A DNA stretch of 33,508 bases. Source: Acidobacteriota bacterium. Lineage in GTDB: Bacteria; Acidobacteriota; Terriglobia; Bryobacterales; Bryobacteraceae. Where the stretch lies: the NCBI GenBank assembly GCA_003223115.1, contig QHXW01000181.1, forward strand, positions 1 to 33,508. Reading direction: 5' to 3'. This document shows, piece after piece, positions 23,762-32,143 of this stretch. Positions within the stretch are counted from its first letter, which is position 1; each line of letters begins with the position of its first letter. The notes under the pieces are model-generated. The model was not told the origin of the DNA and searched no databases. It saw nothing but the letters and a program-made list of their open reading frames with translations. Both the position numbers and the translations under genes were made by a program.

Positions 23762-25933
23762 CTATCTCCGATGCAGCTCCGGTTCGCGGTCAACCGCCGA
23801 GAACTGGACGAGCCTGTCTTGCTGGCTGAGTTTTTCGATGCGCACTCGAGTGGCGCCAAAAGCGAAGGCGCCGGTTTGCGGGTCTGTGAGTGGCGCCGCA
23901 ATCGTCAATGGGTTCGCGCCTTGCTCTGATGCGTAGCGGCCGTAGTGCGTGTGACCCTGGCCGATCGCCATACTCACCACGCCGGGAATAGCGGCTGGGT
24001 GGACGTAAGCCGGCGCTTCTATTTGCCCGCTGGGAGAAATCATACGCACCATCTGGCCATTCTTCAATCCGATACGCGATGCCGTTTTCGGATCTATCTC
24101 CACGGGCAAGCCCCACATGGCGCTCGACGCCGGATCGGGAAGTTCTTGCAGCCACGGCAGGTGCGCTCCGCTGCCATCGCCGAATTGTAAAGCTGGATAC
24201 GGCACGAAGTTTAATGGAAATTCCGCAGCGCCTCCCTGAAACTCTGCTTCACGTAATTGCGGTAGTTCAAATCTCGGCGATGCGTGCGCTGATCGACTTG
24301 ATTCTGTCCACCACCCGCCTTGGCGATTGCAATACTTCGCGAACTCACCCGCATCCGACCAATCCGATTTGTTTCCCGCAAAGAGCTTGCGAAAGGCATC
24401 CTCGGGAGTGTCGATCTTTAATGCCCGGCCGAGGATCTTTGACAGTTCTGCCAGCACCTGTTCGGTCGCGCGCGTGTCATAGAGCGGATGCACGAAGGGT
24501 TGTGCGCCAGTCAACGCACGATCCGGCGTCACGTCGGGAACAACCACGGCTGCTGACTCTAACGACGCATGATCGGGCAGAATCAGGTCAGCGTACGCGG
24601 AACTGTCGTCGATGAACGCCGAAAAACTCACGATAGCGGGAGCACGGGCCAGAAGTTTCGCTGACGCTGGTTGTGCATAAACCGGATTCGCGCTATCCAG
24701 CATCACCAGCTCCGCGGATTCGAGCCGCCTCAGCAAGTTGACCGTATGCGCGCGGGAGTCGGCGAATTCTGCGATCGAAGCCTCGACCGGTGGTATCACA
24801 CCGCCCTTCGATCCAATGCGGCCCAGCAATAAATTCAGGGCACTGGCAGCAATCACAGCATCGAGCGAGTTGCTCTGCACCACAGAAGCGCCGGCCATCA
24901 CGACTGGCGATTCCGAGCGGCCCAAATCTCGTGCCACCTGCCGAAGCTGTTCTGCAGGTAGACCGGATATCTTCACGGCCCGTTCGAAATCGACAGAAGC
25001 AAATCCGTTGCGCAATCCGGCAGCGACGTTCGCAAGTGCTAGGTTCCCGGTGACCAGCACATACCCAACGGCCAACGCCAGCGCGAGTTCTCCGCCGGGT
25101 CGAACCGGTAACCATCGATCCGCACTAGAACCGGTGATCGAGAAACGTGACTCGGCGTGTGTCAACTGTCCGCGGCGGCCTGGTCTTCCCCGCCGCATGT
25201 GCCCGAACCGGCGAGCATAGAACACCGGCGAAACCCAACCGCCCAGAAAGTCCGCGCCCAAACTCAGAACGTAGTCCGCATCCTGAATCTCGTATACCGG
25301 CAGTCCCCGCCATCCGAAAACAACTTCAGCGGCCTGGCGCTCAATTTCGAAATCACATAAGCCGGTGGTGGAGGCCGGTGGAGCACCCAGCGCACGTAAG
25401 AATGAGGCCACGGCGGCTGAGCGGTTACTCGCCTCAGGGCGCGTCAGGAAAACAATGCGCGCTGGATCCTTGTCGACAGCTTTCTTGACCGCAGACGCCG
25501 CGATTTCCAAAGCGGAATCCCACGTGACCGGCTCAAACCGGCCCTCTCCTCTCGCCCCCACGCGTTTCAGCGGACCTCGAATGCGGTCAGGATGATACAA
25601 AGCCTGAACCGCCGCCTGGCCTCGGGCGCATAATCTGCCACCGCTCACCGGATCGAGCGGGTTGCCTTCGATCTTCTTGATCGCCGCGATTCGCTCGCGC
25701 ACGTTTTCGTTTCCTTGTCTGGTCTTCCGCTCCGCTTCCATCACCCGGACGATGGTGCCGCAACCCGCGCCACACTCGCGGCAAACGCTTGGATGCCATT
25801 CTTCGGCGCCCGTGATGATTTCCCGCTCAGGCACCAGCAGCGGAATAATCTGTCGAGCTTTATTGCCGCAAGCGCCCGTCAGCATGCCGCCCGATGCGGT
25901 TCCGATGATCTTGAAAAAGGATCGGCGTTCCAT
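23762..25933 (-). CDS. actB1: ActB1, molybdopterin-oxidoreductase-like subunit of alternative complex III (723 aa)
   Basis: Related to the large subunit of molybdopterin oxidoreductases, although in alternative complex III this subunit is not thought to bind molybdenum. A twin-arginine-like start (ERRSFFKIIG) leads into a lipobox-like 'LTGAC', so export and lipid anchoring are plausible. 'CRECGAGC' (C51, C54, C58) plus Cys102 in 'GGRLCARGQ' gives one [4Fe-4S] site. The middle holds the usual Rossmann-like segments ('YVLSLGADFLGGW', 'VMLDSANPVYAQPASAKLL') and the C-terminus a double-psi barrel domain ('RIGLKNGQMVRMIS'). The ATG at 25933 follows GAGG, nine bases after actA. The frame is intact across 2.2 kb. 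Confidence 0.92.
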   Translation of the reverse strand: MERRSFFKIIGTASGGMLTGACGNKARQIIPLLVPEREIITGAEEWHPSVCRECGAGCGTIVRVMEAERKTRQGNENVRERIAAIKKIEGNPLDPVSGGRLCARGQAAVQALYHPDRIRGPLKRVGARGEGRFEPVTWDSALEIAASAVKKAVDKDPARIVFLTRPEASNRSAAVASFLRALGAPPASTTGLCDFEIERQAAEVVFGWRGLPVYEIQDADYVLSLGADFLGGWVSPVFYARRFGHMRRGRPGRRGQLTHAESRFSITGSSADRWLPVRPGGELALALAVGYVLVTGNLALANVAAGLRNGFASVDFERAVKISGLPAEQLRQVARDLGRSESPVVMAGASVVQSNSLDAVIAASALNLLLGRIGSKGGVIPPVEASIAEFADSRAHTVNLLRRLESAELVMLDSANPVYAQPASAKLLARAPAIVSFSAFIDDSSAYADLILPDHASLESAAVVVPDVTPDRALTGAQPFVHPLYDTRATEQVLAELSKILGRALKIDTPEDAFRKLFAGNKSDWSDAGEFAKYCNRQGGWWTESSRSAHASPRFELPQLREAEFQGGAAEFPLNFVPYPALQFGDGSGAHLPWLQELPDPASSAMWGLPVEIDPKTASRIGLKNGQMVRMISPSGQIEAPAYVHPAAIPGVVSMAIGQGHTHYGRYASEQGANPLTIAAPLTDPQTGAFAFGATRVRIEKLSQQDRLVQFSAVDREPELHRR

Positions 25934-25942
25934 CGTTCAGCC

Positions 25943-26443
25943 TCAGAAGTGACAAGCGGCGCAGTCTTCGGTGGCGTGCCGTTCACGGTGGCACGTGAGG
26001 CATCTCCCCATCGTGTGCCGCACCGCGAGCTGCGCTACGGTCATCTTTTCCACTTCACCATGGCAGGTCTTGCACTCGACCTTGGCCCAGATATGGGCGG
26101 CATGCTGGAACTTCACCTGGGCTTCCGGCTCGAACATGTACACGCGCTCCCAGGGCACTTCGCGCCGCTGTTTGGAATAGACAAGGAGTTTCTGCACGCC
26201 GGGGCCGGTCTTTGCGAATTTCGAGTGACACAGCATGCACTTGCGAACCGACGGCAATCCCGCTGCGGCCTCCGTATCCACGGTAATGTGACAATCGATG
26301 CAATCCAGGCCCTTCGCCACGTGCTTATTGTGTGGAAACTCGATGGGCTGCACGGCGGCAATGGCCCCAGCTACGCTCAGCGCCGACAAGAGAATTCCGA
26401 GCCGCCAAAGCGGGACCTCGAAATCATCCGTCCGTTGCGTCAT
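25943..26443 (-). CDS. actA: ActA, pentahaem cytochrome c of alternative complex III (166 aa)
   Basis: Five CXXCH haem motifs: CIDCH (48-52), CMLCH (69-73), CKTCH (124-128), CLTCH (148-152) and CAACH (161-165). One N-terminal hydrophobic helix ('LWRLGILLSALSVAGAIAAV') anchors it with the haems in the periplasm. It is the first gene of the act operon, which reads A-B1-B2-C-D-E. I chose ATG 26443, since upstream in-frame residues look like leader; a clear ribosome site is missing. The promoter should lie in 26444-26588, shared with the divergent gene at 26589, but I see no convincing boxes there. Confidence 0.9.
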   Translation of the reverse strand: MTQRTDDFEVPLWRLGILLSALSVAGAIAAVQPIEFPHNKHVAKGLDCIDCHITVDTEAAAGLPSVRKCMLCHSKFAKTGPGVQKLLVYSKQRREVPWERVYMFEPEAQVKFQHAAHIWAKVECKTCHGEVEKMTVAQLAVRHTMGRCLTCHRERHATEDCAACHF

Positions 26444-26588
26444 TCGGCGAGCGTTATAGAAGCTGCGCAAGGAATCGAGATTATCAGAATTGCCAGTTGG
26501 TCGGTAAGCCGACCAGTTGAATTGAAGGGTGGCGGGCAAATGACGCCGCTTACATCAGGAGGCGTCCGGTGATAATTTAATTACGGCC

Positions 26589-28328
26589 ATGCGAACTGGA
26601 AACTGGTTAGTCACGCTGCTTGCGATTGGAAGCACGTTAAAAGCGGTGGAACTGCCGCAACGATATTTCGAGCTTCTGGAGGCCGGCTCGCGCCAAGTAA
26701 ACGCGCGCCTCGAAGCTGACCCAACCGTGGATCTCGACAGTCTCGAAAAGACGCCGGGTTGGAAGCATTTCGGATATTCGATACTCGCCCCCGCCGTGCT
26801 TTATAGCAAGCGCGATGCTGCAAACCCGCGTTATCACGATTCCAAGATGCTGGCGCTCACCCTTCGCATCGGCGACCTGCTGGCTTCAGAGAACGAGAAG
26901 GGTAAATTCACGCCGAGGCTGGATAGCGATTGGGACATCTACACTTGGCTCGAAGCCTACCGGCTGCTCGAGAGCGAGTTGGGTGCGGAGCGACGCGAGC
27001 GCTGGAAGCGAGCGATTCTCGAGAACATTGCGCCTCTTGCTCCGGATGCGGCGGAAAGAATCGACTTCCCCTGGTACAACTCCCCTTATATCGGCACGTC
27101 GCCGAATCACTACGCGCAGTGGGCGCAGCTCTTATTTCTCGGCGGACGCGTTTTCGACAAGCCGGAGTGGGTGAAGCTGGGTTCGCAGATATTGCACCGG
27201 TTCGCCTCGACGGAGCAAACGCCCGACGGATATTGGGGTGAGCATAGCCGCGCAGGGCCGACCACGGGCTACGATCACTTGACGCTTTCCGCGGTGGCGC
27301 TTTACGGTGAGTACAGCGATGACCCAGCCGTCATTGAAGCTTTACGCCGCTCCACCGGTTTCCACATGTACTTCACCTATCCCGACGGAACACCGGTCGA
27401 AACAATTAATGATAGGAACCGCTACTGGAGCGTCAGTGCGTGGGCGCAGTTCGCCTTCACTCGTTCTGCCGAGGGCCGCCGATATGCCGCCTTTCTGGCG
27501 GGATTTTTCGACCCGGAGAAATTGCCCATGGATGCGCTGGGGCGCCTCGCGCAGGATGCGCTCTATTACCACGCAGGATCTTCCGCGCCGATTCCTCAGG
27601 ATCAAGAGCGATACGTCCACCGTATGAGCGTGCCGGCTGGAATCCGCAAGACCGGTCCCTGGGTGGTGTGCCTTTCGGGAATCGTAGACACACAGGCGTC
27701 CACAAACCAGTTTTATCTGGACCGCCAGGCAAACATGAGCGTGTTCCACAGCAAGCTGGGTTTGATTATCAGCGGCGCAAACTCGAAGCGGCAACCGGAG
27801 CTGGCCACCTTTCACGAGAAGATCGCGGGCGTCACTTACCACTTGCCACTCAGCAGCCGTCTGGAAATGACTGATGTTCGCGACCGGCTGTCACTCGCCT
27901 ATAACAGCTTCTTCAACGACCTGTATGTCGAGCCGCCTTCCGAGCGCGAGATGAAGTTTCGCTTCGTGATTAGCGGTAGGGGAAGGCCGCCGGAAGATTC
28001 GGCTGCTACTCTGCAGCTTGTGCTAAAGCCGGGCGAGGTGCTTGAGACTGCAGCGGGGAAGAATATTACATTGGGTAGCGAGCCGGTGGAGCTTACGTCC
28101 GAGGCGATCGGCGGCTGGATTCGCCACCACGGATGGACGCTGAACGTGGATCCGGCTGCCCGGCTGGTCTGGCCCGTTTATCCTTTTAATCCTTATGCGA
28201 ATGCGCCGGAGACAACGCTCGAGCACGCCGTGGCCGCGCTTTCAGTCCCCTTGCGTTTGAAATCAAAGCCAGCACACTACGTGAGGCCTGACGAGCAGCA
28301 GATCGTTTTCAGCCTGGTGATAAAATGA
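26589..28328 (+). CDS. Secreted toroid-like protein, possibly glycan-active (579 aa)
   Basis: A signal peptide-like start (MRTGNWLVTLLAIGSTLKAV) is followed by about 320 residues with the helix-pair spacing and aromatic motifs of (alpha/alpha) toroid enzymes: 'DWDIYTWLEAYRLLESELG', 'PWYNSPYIGTSPNHYAQWA', 'TPDGYWGEHSRAGPTTGYDH'. A beta-rich C-terminal half with 'HSKLGLIISG' and 'GGWIRHHGWTLNV' follows. Polysaccharide lyases and unsaturated-glycan hydrolases share this plan, but I cannot name a family or catalytic residues. It is followed at 35 bases by a GH38 gene on the same strand, which favours a role in glycan breakdown. AGGAGG at about 26560 is too distant to serve this ATG; the start is therefore moderately certain. 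Confidence 0.75.
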   Translation: MRTGNWLVTLLAIGSTLKAVELPQRYFELLEAGSRQVNARLEADPTVDLDSLEKTPGWKHFGYSILAPAVLYSKRDAANPRYHDSKMLALTLRIGDLLASENEKGKFTPRLDSDWDIYTWLEAYRLLESELGAERRERWKRAILENIAPLAPDAAERIDFPWYNSPYIGTSPNHYAQWAQLLFLGGRVFDKPEWVKLGSQILHRFASTEQTPDGYWGEHSRAGPTTGYDHLTLSAVALYGEYSDDPAVIEALRRSTGFHMYFTYPDGTPVETINDRNRYWSVSAWAQFAFTRSAEGRRYAAFLAGFFDPEKLPMDALGRLAQDALYYHAGSSAPIPQDQERYVHRMSVPAGIRKTGPWVVCLSGIVDTQASTNQFYLDRQANMSVFHSKLGLIISGANSKRQPELATFHEKIAGVTYHLPLSSRLEMTDVRDRLSLAYNSFFNDLYVEPPSEREMKFRFVISGRGRPPEDSAATLQLVLKPGEVLETAAGKNITLGSEPVELTSEAIGGWIRHHGWTLNVDPAARLVWPVYPFNPYANAPETTLEHAVAALSVPLRLKSKPAHYVRPDEQQIVFSLVIK

Positions 28329-28363
28329 GCCGCAAACTGAGCCCGATGATGTAACCTGCTTCT

Positions 28364-30985
28364 ATGCGTCTGCACGTCGTTCTCTGTGTTCTTGCCGGCC
28401 TGATGTCGGAGCCATCGGTCTCCGCCCAGGCTAATCAGCACACAAAAGAGACATTGCTGATTATTCCGCATACTCATTGGGAAGGCGCCGTTTTCAAGAC
28501 TCGGGAAGAGTACCTGGATATCGGCTTAAAAAATATCCTGAAGGCGCTGAAACTGCTCCAGGCGTATCCCAACTACCGGTTTACGCTCGATCAGGTGGCG
28601 TACGTCAGACCTTTTTTGGAAAGGTATCCCGAAGCAGCATCCGCGTTTCGAGCGATGGTCAAAGAAGGCCGGCTCGGCATCGTGGGCGGAACGGACGTGA
28701 TGCACGACAACAACATGCCGGGACCCGAATCGGTAGTCCACCAGATGCTTTACGGTAAGCGCTACTACCGTGATGCATTGGGAGTGGACGTCACCACTGG
28801 CTGGGCGCTGGACACATTCGGCCACAACGGACAAATGCCCCAGATCCTCAAGCTGGCCGGGTACAAGTCATATTGGTTCGCGCGCGGCGTGTCGAACCTG
28901 GACACTCCTTCGGAATTTGATTGGGAAGGCATCGATGGCAGCCGGATCCCGGCGTTCTGGCTACCGTATGGCTACGGCTTCCTCTTTGAGCCACCGGCCA
29001 CTTTCCACCTTTTCGAGAGCTGGGTCAGAGAAAGGTTCGCAATGCTCGCGCCCTTCAGGCCTGGGTCCATTCGCGCTGGCCTAGCAGGTGCAGACGTTTC
29101 GGAACCCGAAGATCACTATCCATCTTTAGTGGAAGAGTTCAACGGGCGAAGCGGAGAGCCCTTTTCGATTCGCTTCGCCACTCCAGCCGACTATGAAGCC
29201 GCGACGGCCAAGCGTGCCGATCAACCCGTGATTAAAGGAGAGCTGAATCCTATTTTCCAGGGCATTTACAGCAGCCGCATCGAAGTCAAACAGTGGACCA
29301 GAGACTTGGAGCGCATCTTGACCAGCGCGGAAAAGTTTAGCGTGCTGGCGCGGTCACTGGGAGTCACTGGCGGCGAGGAAAATCTGGAACGCGCCTGGGA
29401 ACCTATGCTCTTCAACCAGACTCATGATCTGGCTTCCGGGGTGATGGTAGATAAGGTATATGAGGATTCGATGGCCAGCTATCGTTTTTCGAAACGCCTG
29501 GCGGATGAGATTGTCGAGCACGGCCTGGACGGCATCGCCTCGAAAATTGATACAAGCGGCAACGGCATCCCCATTGCGGTGTTCAATACGCTGGGCTGGA
29601 CGCGGACCGACGTGGCAGAGGTGCAGGTTGGTTTCTCCGAAACCGGAATTCGGGCGTTGATATTGAAAGATCCGTCCGGCCGTAACGTGCCATTTCAGAT
29701 GACGGAGCCGGAAGAATATGCGGACGGCGGTATCCGGCAAGCTAAAATACTTTTCCTGGCGCATGAAGTTCCGGCGCTGGGGTTTTCCGTTTACCAACTG
29801 ATGGCGAGTCATGACCCGTCTCCTACGAGTGAAAGCTCGGCCACCGCGTGCCTAGCGGCGAACGCGGCCAAGGAAGACACTGCATGCATCGAAAACGAAC
29901 ATTCCCGGGTCACGTTTAACCTTTGGACGGGAGCCATCACCAGCTTGCTGCTGAAATCGCAAAACTGGGAAGCCCTGAAAAATCCGGCGAACGTGGTGGC
30001 GGTGGAACAGGACGGCGGTGACTTCTGGGAACTATACGGCACACTGAACGGCGGAAGAAACATAGCCATGAAGCGCAAGGTGCCGCTGCCTCCGCCCGGA
30101 CGATCGCATTTCAGCACCGAGTATGTAGGCGGAAGCGGCTCGACACGGCCGGGACCGGTATTTTCCGAATACACTGGCGCTCATCCCTTCGGCAACAACA
30201 GTTTTGCGACCACGACGCGTGTGTACGCCGGTTTGCGGCGTATCGAGATCCGCACCGAGATTCAGAATAATGATCGCTTCGTGCGATACCGGGCCTTGTT
30301 TCCCACGTCAATCACGGGCGGCCGAAACACGCAGGAGATCGCTTTCGGAGCGATCGAACGCCCGCAAGAAGAAGAATTCCCAGCGCAGAATTGGCTGGAT
30401 TATAACGATGGGTACAAAGGTGTTGCCTTACTGAACCGCGGGCTGCCCGGCAACAACGTGGCTGATGGAACGCTCATGCTTTCGCTCATGCGCTCGACGA
30501 GGCTGGTCTCTTATCCCTTCTATGGTGGCTATGAACCAGGCATTTCATCGGACACCGGCCTCGAGTTGGGACAGCAAATGAGGTTTCATTATGCGCTGGT
30601 GCCGCACACCGGTGACTGGCGCCAGGCGGAGATCTATCGCGAGGGAATGGAGTTCAACCATCCTCTGGTTGTGCGCAAAGTGACGCGCCATTCCGGGACC
30701 CTGCCGAAGCGCTGGGGTTTCATGGAAGTGTCCCACCCCAACGTGGTTACTTCCACGCTGAAGCCGGGGCGCGATGGTGCGGCGTATCTCCGGATTTACG
30801 AGGCTGCGGGTAAATCAACCACCGATGTAAGAATCAAACTGAACGCACAGATCGCCGCGACCTCTGAGGCCAACCTGATGGAAGATGCGAGACGGCGGCT
30901 GGAGACGCCGAACGACACACTACATTTCGACCTGCATCCGTACGAGATCAAGACCTTCAAGCTGGAGTTCCGCGATCGGCAGTAG
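28364..30985 (+). CDS. GH38 alpha-mannosidase-family protein, exported (873 aa)
   Basis: A retaining alpha-mannosidase-type hydrolase with a zinc-dependent active site. After a signal peptide (MRLHVVLCVLAGLMSEPSVSA) the N-terminal domain shows 'IPHTHWEGAVF' (36-44), 'GWALDTFGHNGQMPQIL' with Asp150 in the nucleophile position, and 'FNQTHDLASG' with the zinc-ligand His. The middle three-helix region and the long C-terminal beta-sandwich domains have normal length. The metal-binding motif normally reads HxHxD; here it is HTHWE, so Glu40 replaces the Asp ligand. It lies 35 bases after the toroid-like gene, probably in one transcript. The exact substrate (mannosides or another sugar) is uncertain because of the changed ligand. 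Confidence 0.88.
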   Translation: MRLHVVLCVLAGLMSEPSVSAQANQHTKETLLIIPHTHWEGAVFKTREEYLDIGLKNILKALKLLQAYPNYRFTLDQVAYVRPFLERYPEAASAFRAMVKEGRLGIVGGTDVMHDNNMPGPESVVHQMLYGKRYYRDALGVDVTTGWALDTFGHNGQMPQILKLAGYKSYWFARGVSNLDTPSEFDWEGIDGSRIPAFWLPYGYGFLFEPPATFHLFESWVRERFAMLAPFRPGSIRAGLAGADVSEPEDHYPSLVEEFNGRSGEPFSIRFATPADYEAATAKRADQPVIKGELNPIFQGIYSSRIEVKQWTRDLERILTSAEKFSVLARSLGVTGGEENLERAWEPMLFNQTHDLASGVMVDKVYEDSMASYRFSKRLADEIVEHGLDGIASKIDTSGNGIPIAVFNTLGWTRTDVAEVQVGFSETGIRALILKDPSGRNVPFQMTEPEEYADGGIRQAKILFLAHEVPALGFSVYQLMASHDPSPTSESSATACLAANAAKEDTACIENEHSRVTFNLWTGAITSLLLKSQNWEALKNPANVVAVEQDGGDFWELYGTLNGGRNIAMKRKVPLPPPGRSHFSTEYVGGSGSTRPGPVFSEYTGAHPFGNNSFATTTRVYAGLRRIEIRTEIQNNDRFVRYRALFPTSITGGRNTQEIAFGAIERPQEEEFPAQNWLDYNDGYKGVALLNRGLPGNNVADGTLMLSLMRSTRLVSYPFYGGYEPGISSDTGLELGQQMRFHYALVPHTGDWRQAEIYREGMEFNHPLVVRKVTRHSGTLPKRWGFMEVSHPNVVTSTLKPGRDGAAYLRIYEAAGKSTTDVRIKLNAQIAATSEANLMEDARRRLETPNDTLHFDLHPYEIKTFKLEFRDRQ

Positions 30986-31175
30986 TTTCGGATTCTGAAA
31001 TGCTCCGGCGAAGGCCTCCGCTAGCCCGCAGCCAATGACCTACCGGTTGCAAAATTGTCTTCCGTGTTCTAGCGTCTAGGCCGTCACTTCAAGCCTCGTA
31101 TTGCTGTTTGTCACGTTAGGGCCCTTGCCGCCGATGTCGGCGGTTCCAATCGACGTCACAAGAAGGATAGATTTC

Positions 31176-32067
31176 ATGAAACTCGTTCAACATCTGTCAT
31201 TAAGTTACGTCGACTCTGCTTCTGTTTGTTGCCTTCCAGCAGTTTGGCACAATCGCAAGCCAACACTGGTTCCGTTGAAGGAATCATTACGGATCAGACT
31301 GGATGCCGCTGCCAGAGTACACCACGGAAACGTCCCTCGCTGTCCGTCGTCAGGCGCCGTGTAAAATTTGTCCCCGTATTCTGGAGAGTGACTTCTGCGT
31401 TAGGAACCACGGCGCCACGAAGGGCGTTCATCTGCAGCGATTTATCAACAGGAATGACCAAGTCTTCGGCTCGCCCTGGGCGACCGGTCTTGGCACGCTC
31501 GAAAGCCCGGCGAAATCGCTATTCCGCGGCTGAGCGTAGGCATGGTCAAGCAATATACGCGCCGGTTCCAGTTCCAGTGGAACTACCAGTTTTCGTACGA
31601 TTACTCGGATGACGACAACGAACGTGATCCGTTCTCGTACCGATACGTCACGCCGGCAAACTTGAAGTCCGAGTACAACTGTGCCGACCGCGACCAGCGC
31701 CATCGCCTAAATGCTTTCGCAGTTTGGGAGGCGCCGTGCGGGCTGCGGTGGCGCCACGCTTCAGCGCGCACTCCGCACAGCCAATCTCGGTAGCGAACCG
31801 CGTGTTGCCGGATGGTACCATCGTCAAGCGCAACACACTGCGAAGGATAATGCATTCACGTCGCTCGATTTTCGCGTGGCGCGAAATTTCAAGTTCTCAG
31901 AATGCTTCACGCTTCAGGGAGCGATAGACACATTCAACCTACTCAACAACAAGAACCTCAAGAAACCCGAAGCGACCGGCCTACTGTTCAATTTCGATGG
32001 CACGCTGCAGAGCGGCCTGGGCGATCCACGACAGGCGCAATTGGGAGTGAAGCTGATCTTCTACTAA
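31176..32067 (+). pseudogene. Remnant of a TonB-dependent receptor (ends kept, middle deleted)
   Basis: The ATG at 31176 follows AAGGA. In shifting frames the sequence reads a signal peptide ('RLCFCLLPSSLAQSQA'), then 'NTGSVEGIITDQTG', the start of the carboxypeptidase-regulatory domain of Oar-like receptors. From about 31430 it jumps to the last part of the barrel: 'FINRNDQVFGSPWATGLGTL', 'RRFQFQWNYQFSYDYSDDDN', 'TLQGAIDTFNLLNNKNLKK' and 'GDPRQAQLGVKLIFY' with stop 32065-32067. An intact receptor would be about 1100 residues, so some 2.5 kb of plug and barrel is missing and at least three frame changes remain. It is different in sequence from the intact receptor at 9488. It stands 76 bases before the dehydrogenase-like gene. 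Confidence 0.8.
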
Positions 32068-32143
32068 GTTGTATGACATGCTTTTTCCGCCCGCCTGTGG
32101 CGCTGCGGGACTTTTCGCGGTAGAAAGGGTCGAGGGCTCTCGC

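Noticed and set aside
25715-26572. Plus-strand open frame (285 codons) opposite actB1/actA
   Set aside because: Antisense to five haem motifs and the iron-sulfur motif of the act genes; no independent support.
26560-26580. AGGAGG followed by GTG ATA ATT TAA before the 26589 gene
   Set aside because: Gives only a three-codon frame; distance to the real ATG is too great, so I do not call a leader peptide.
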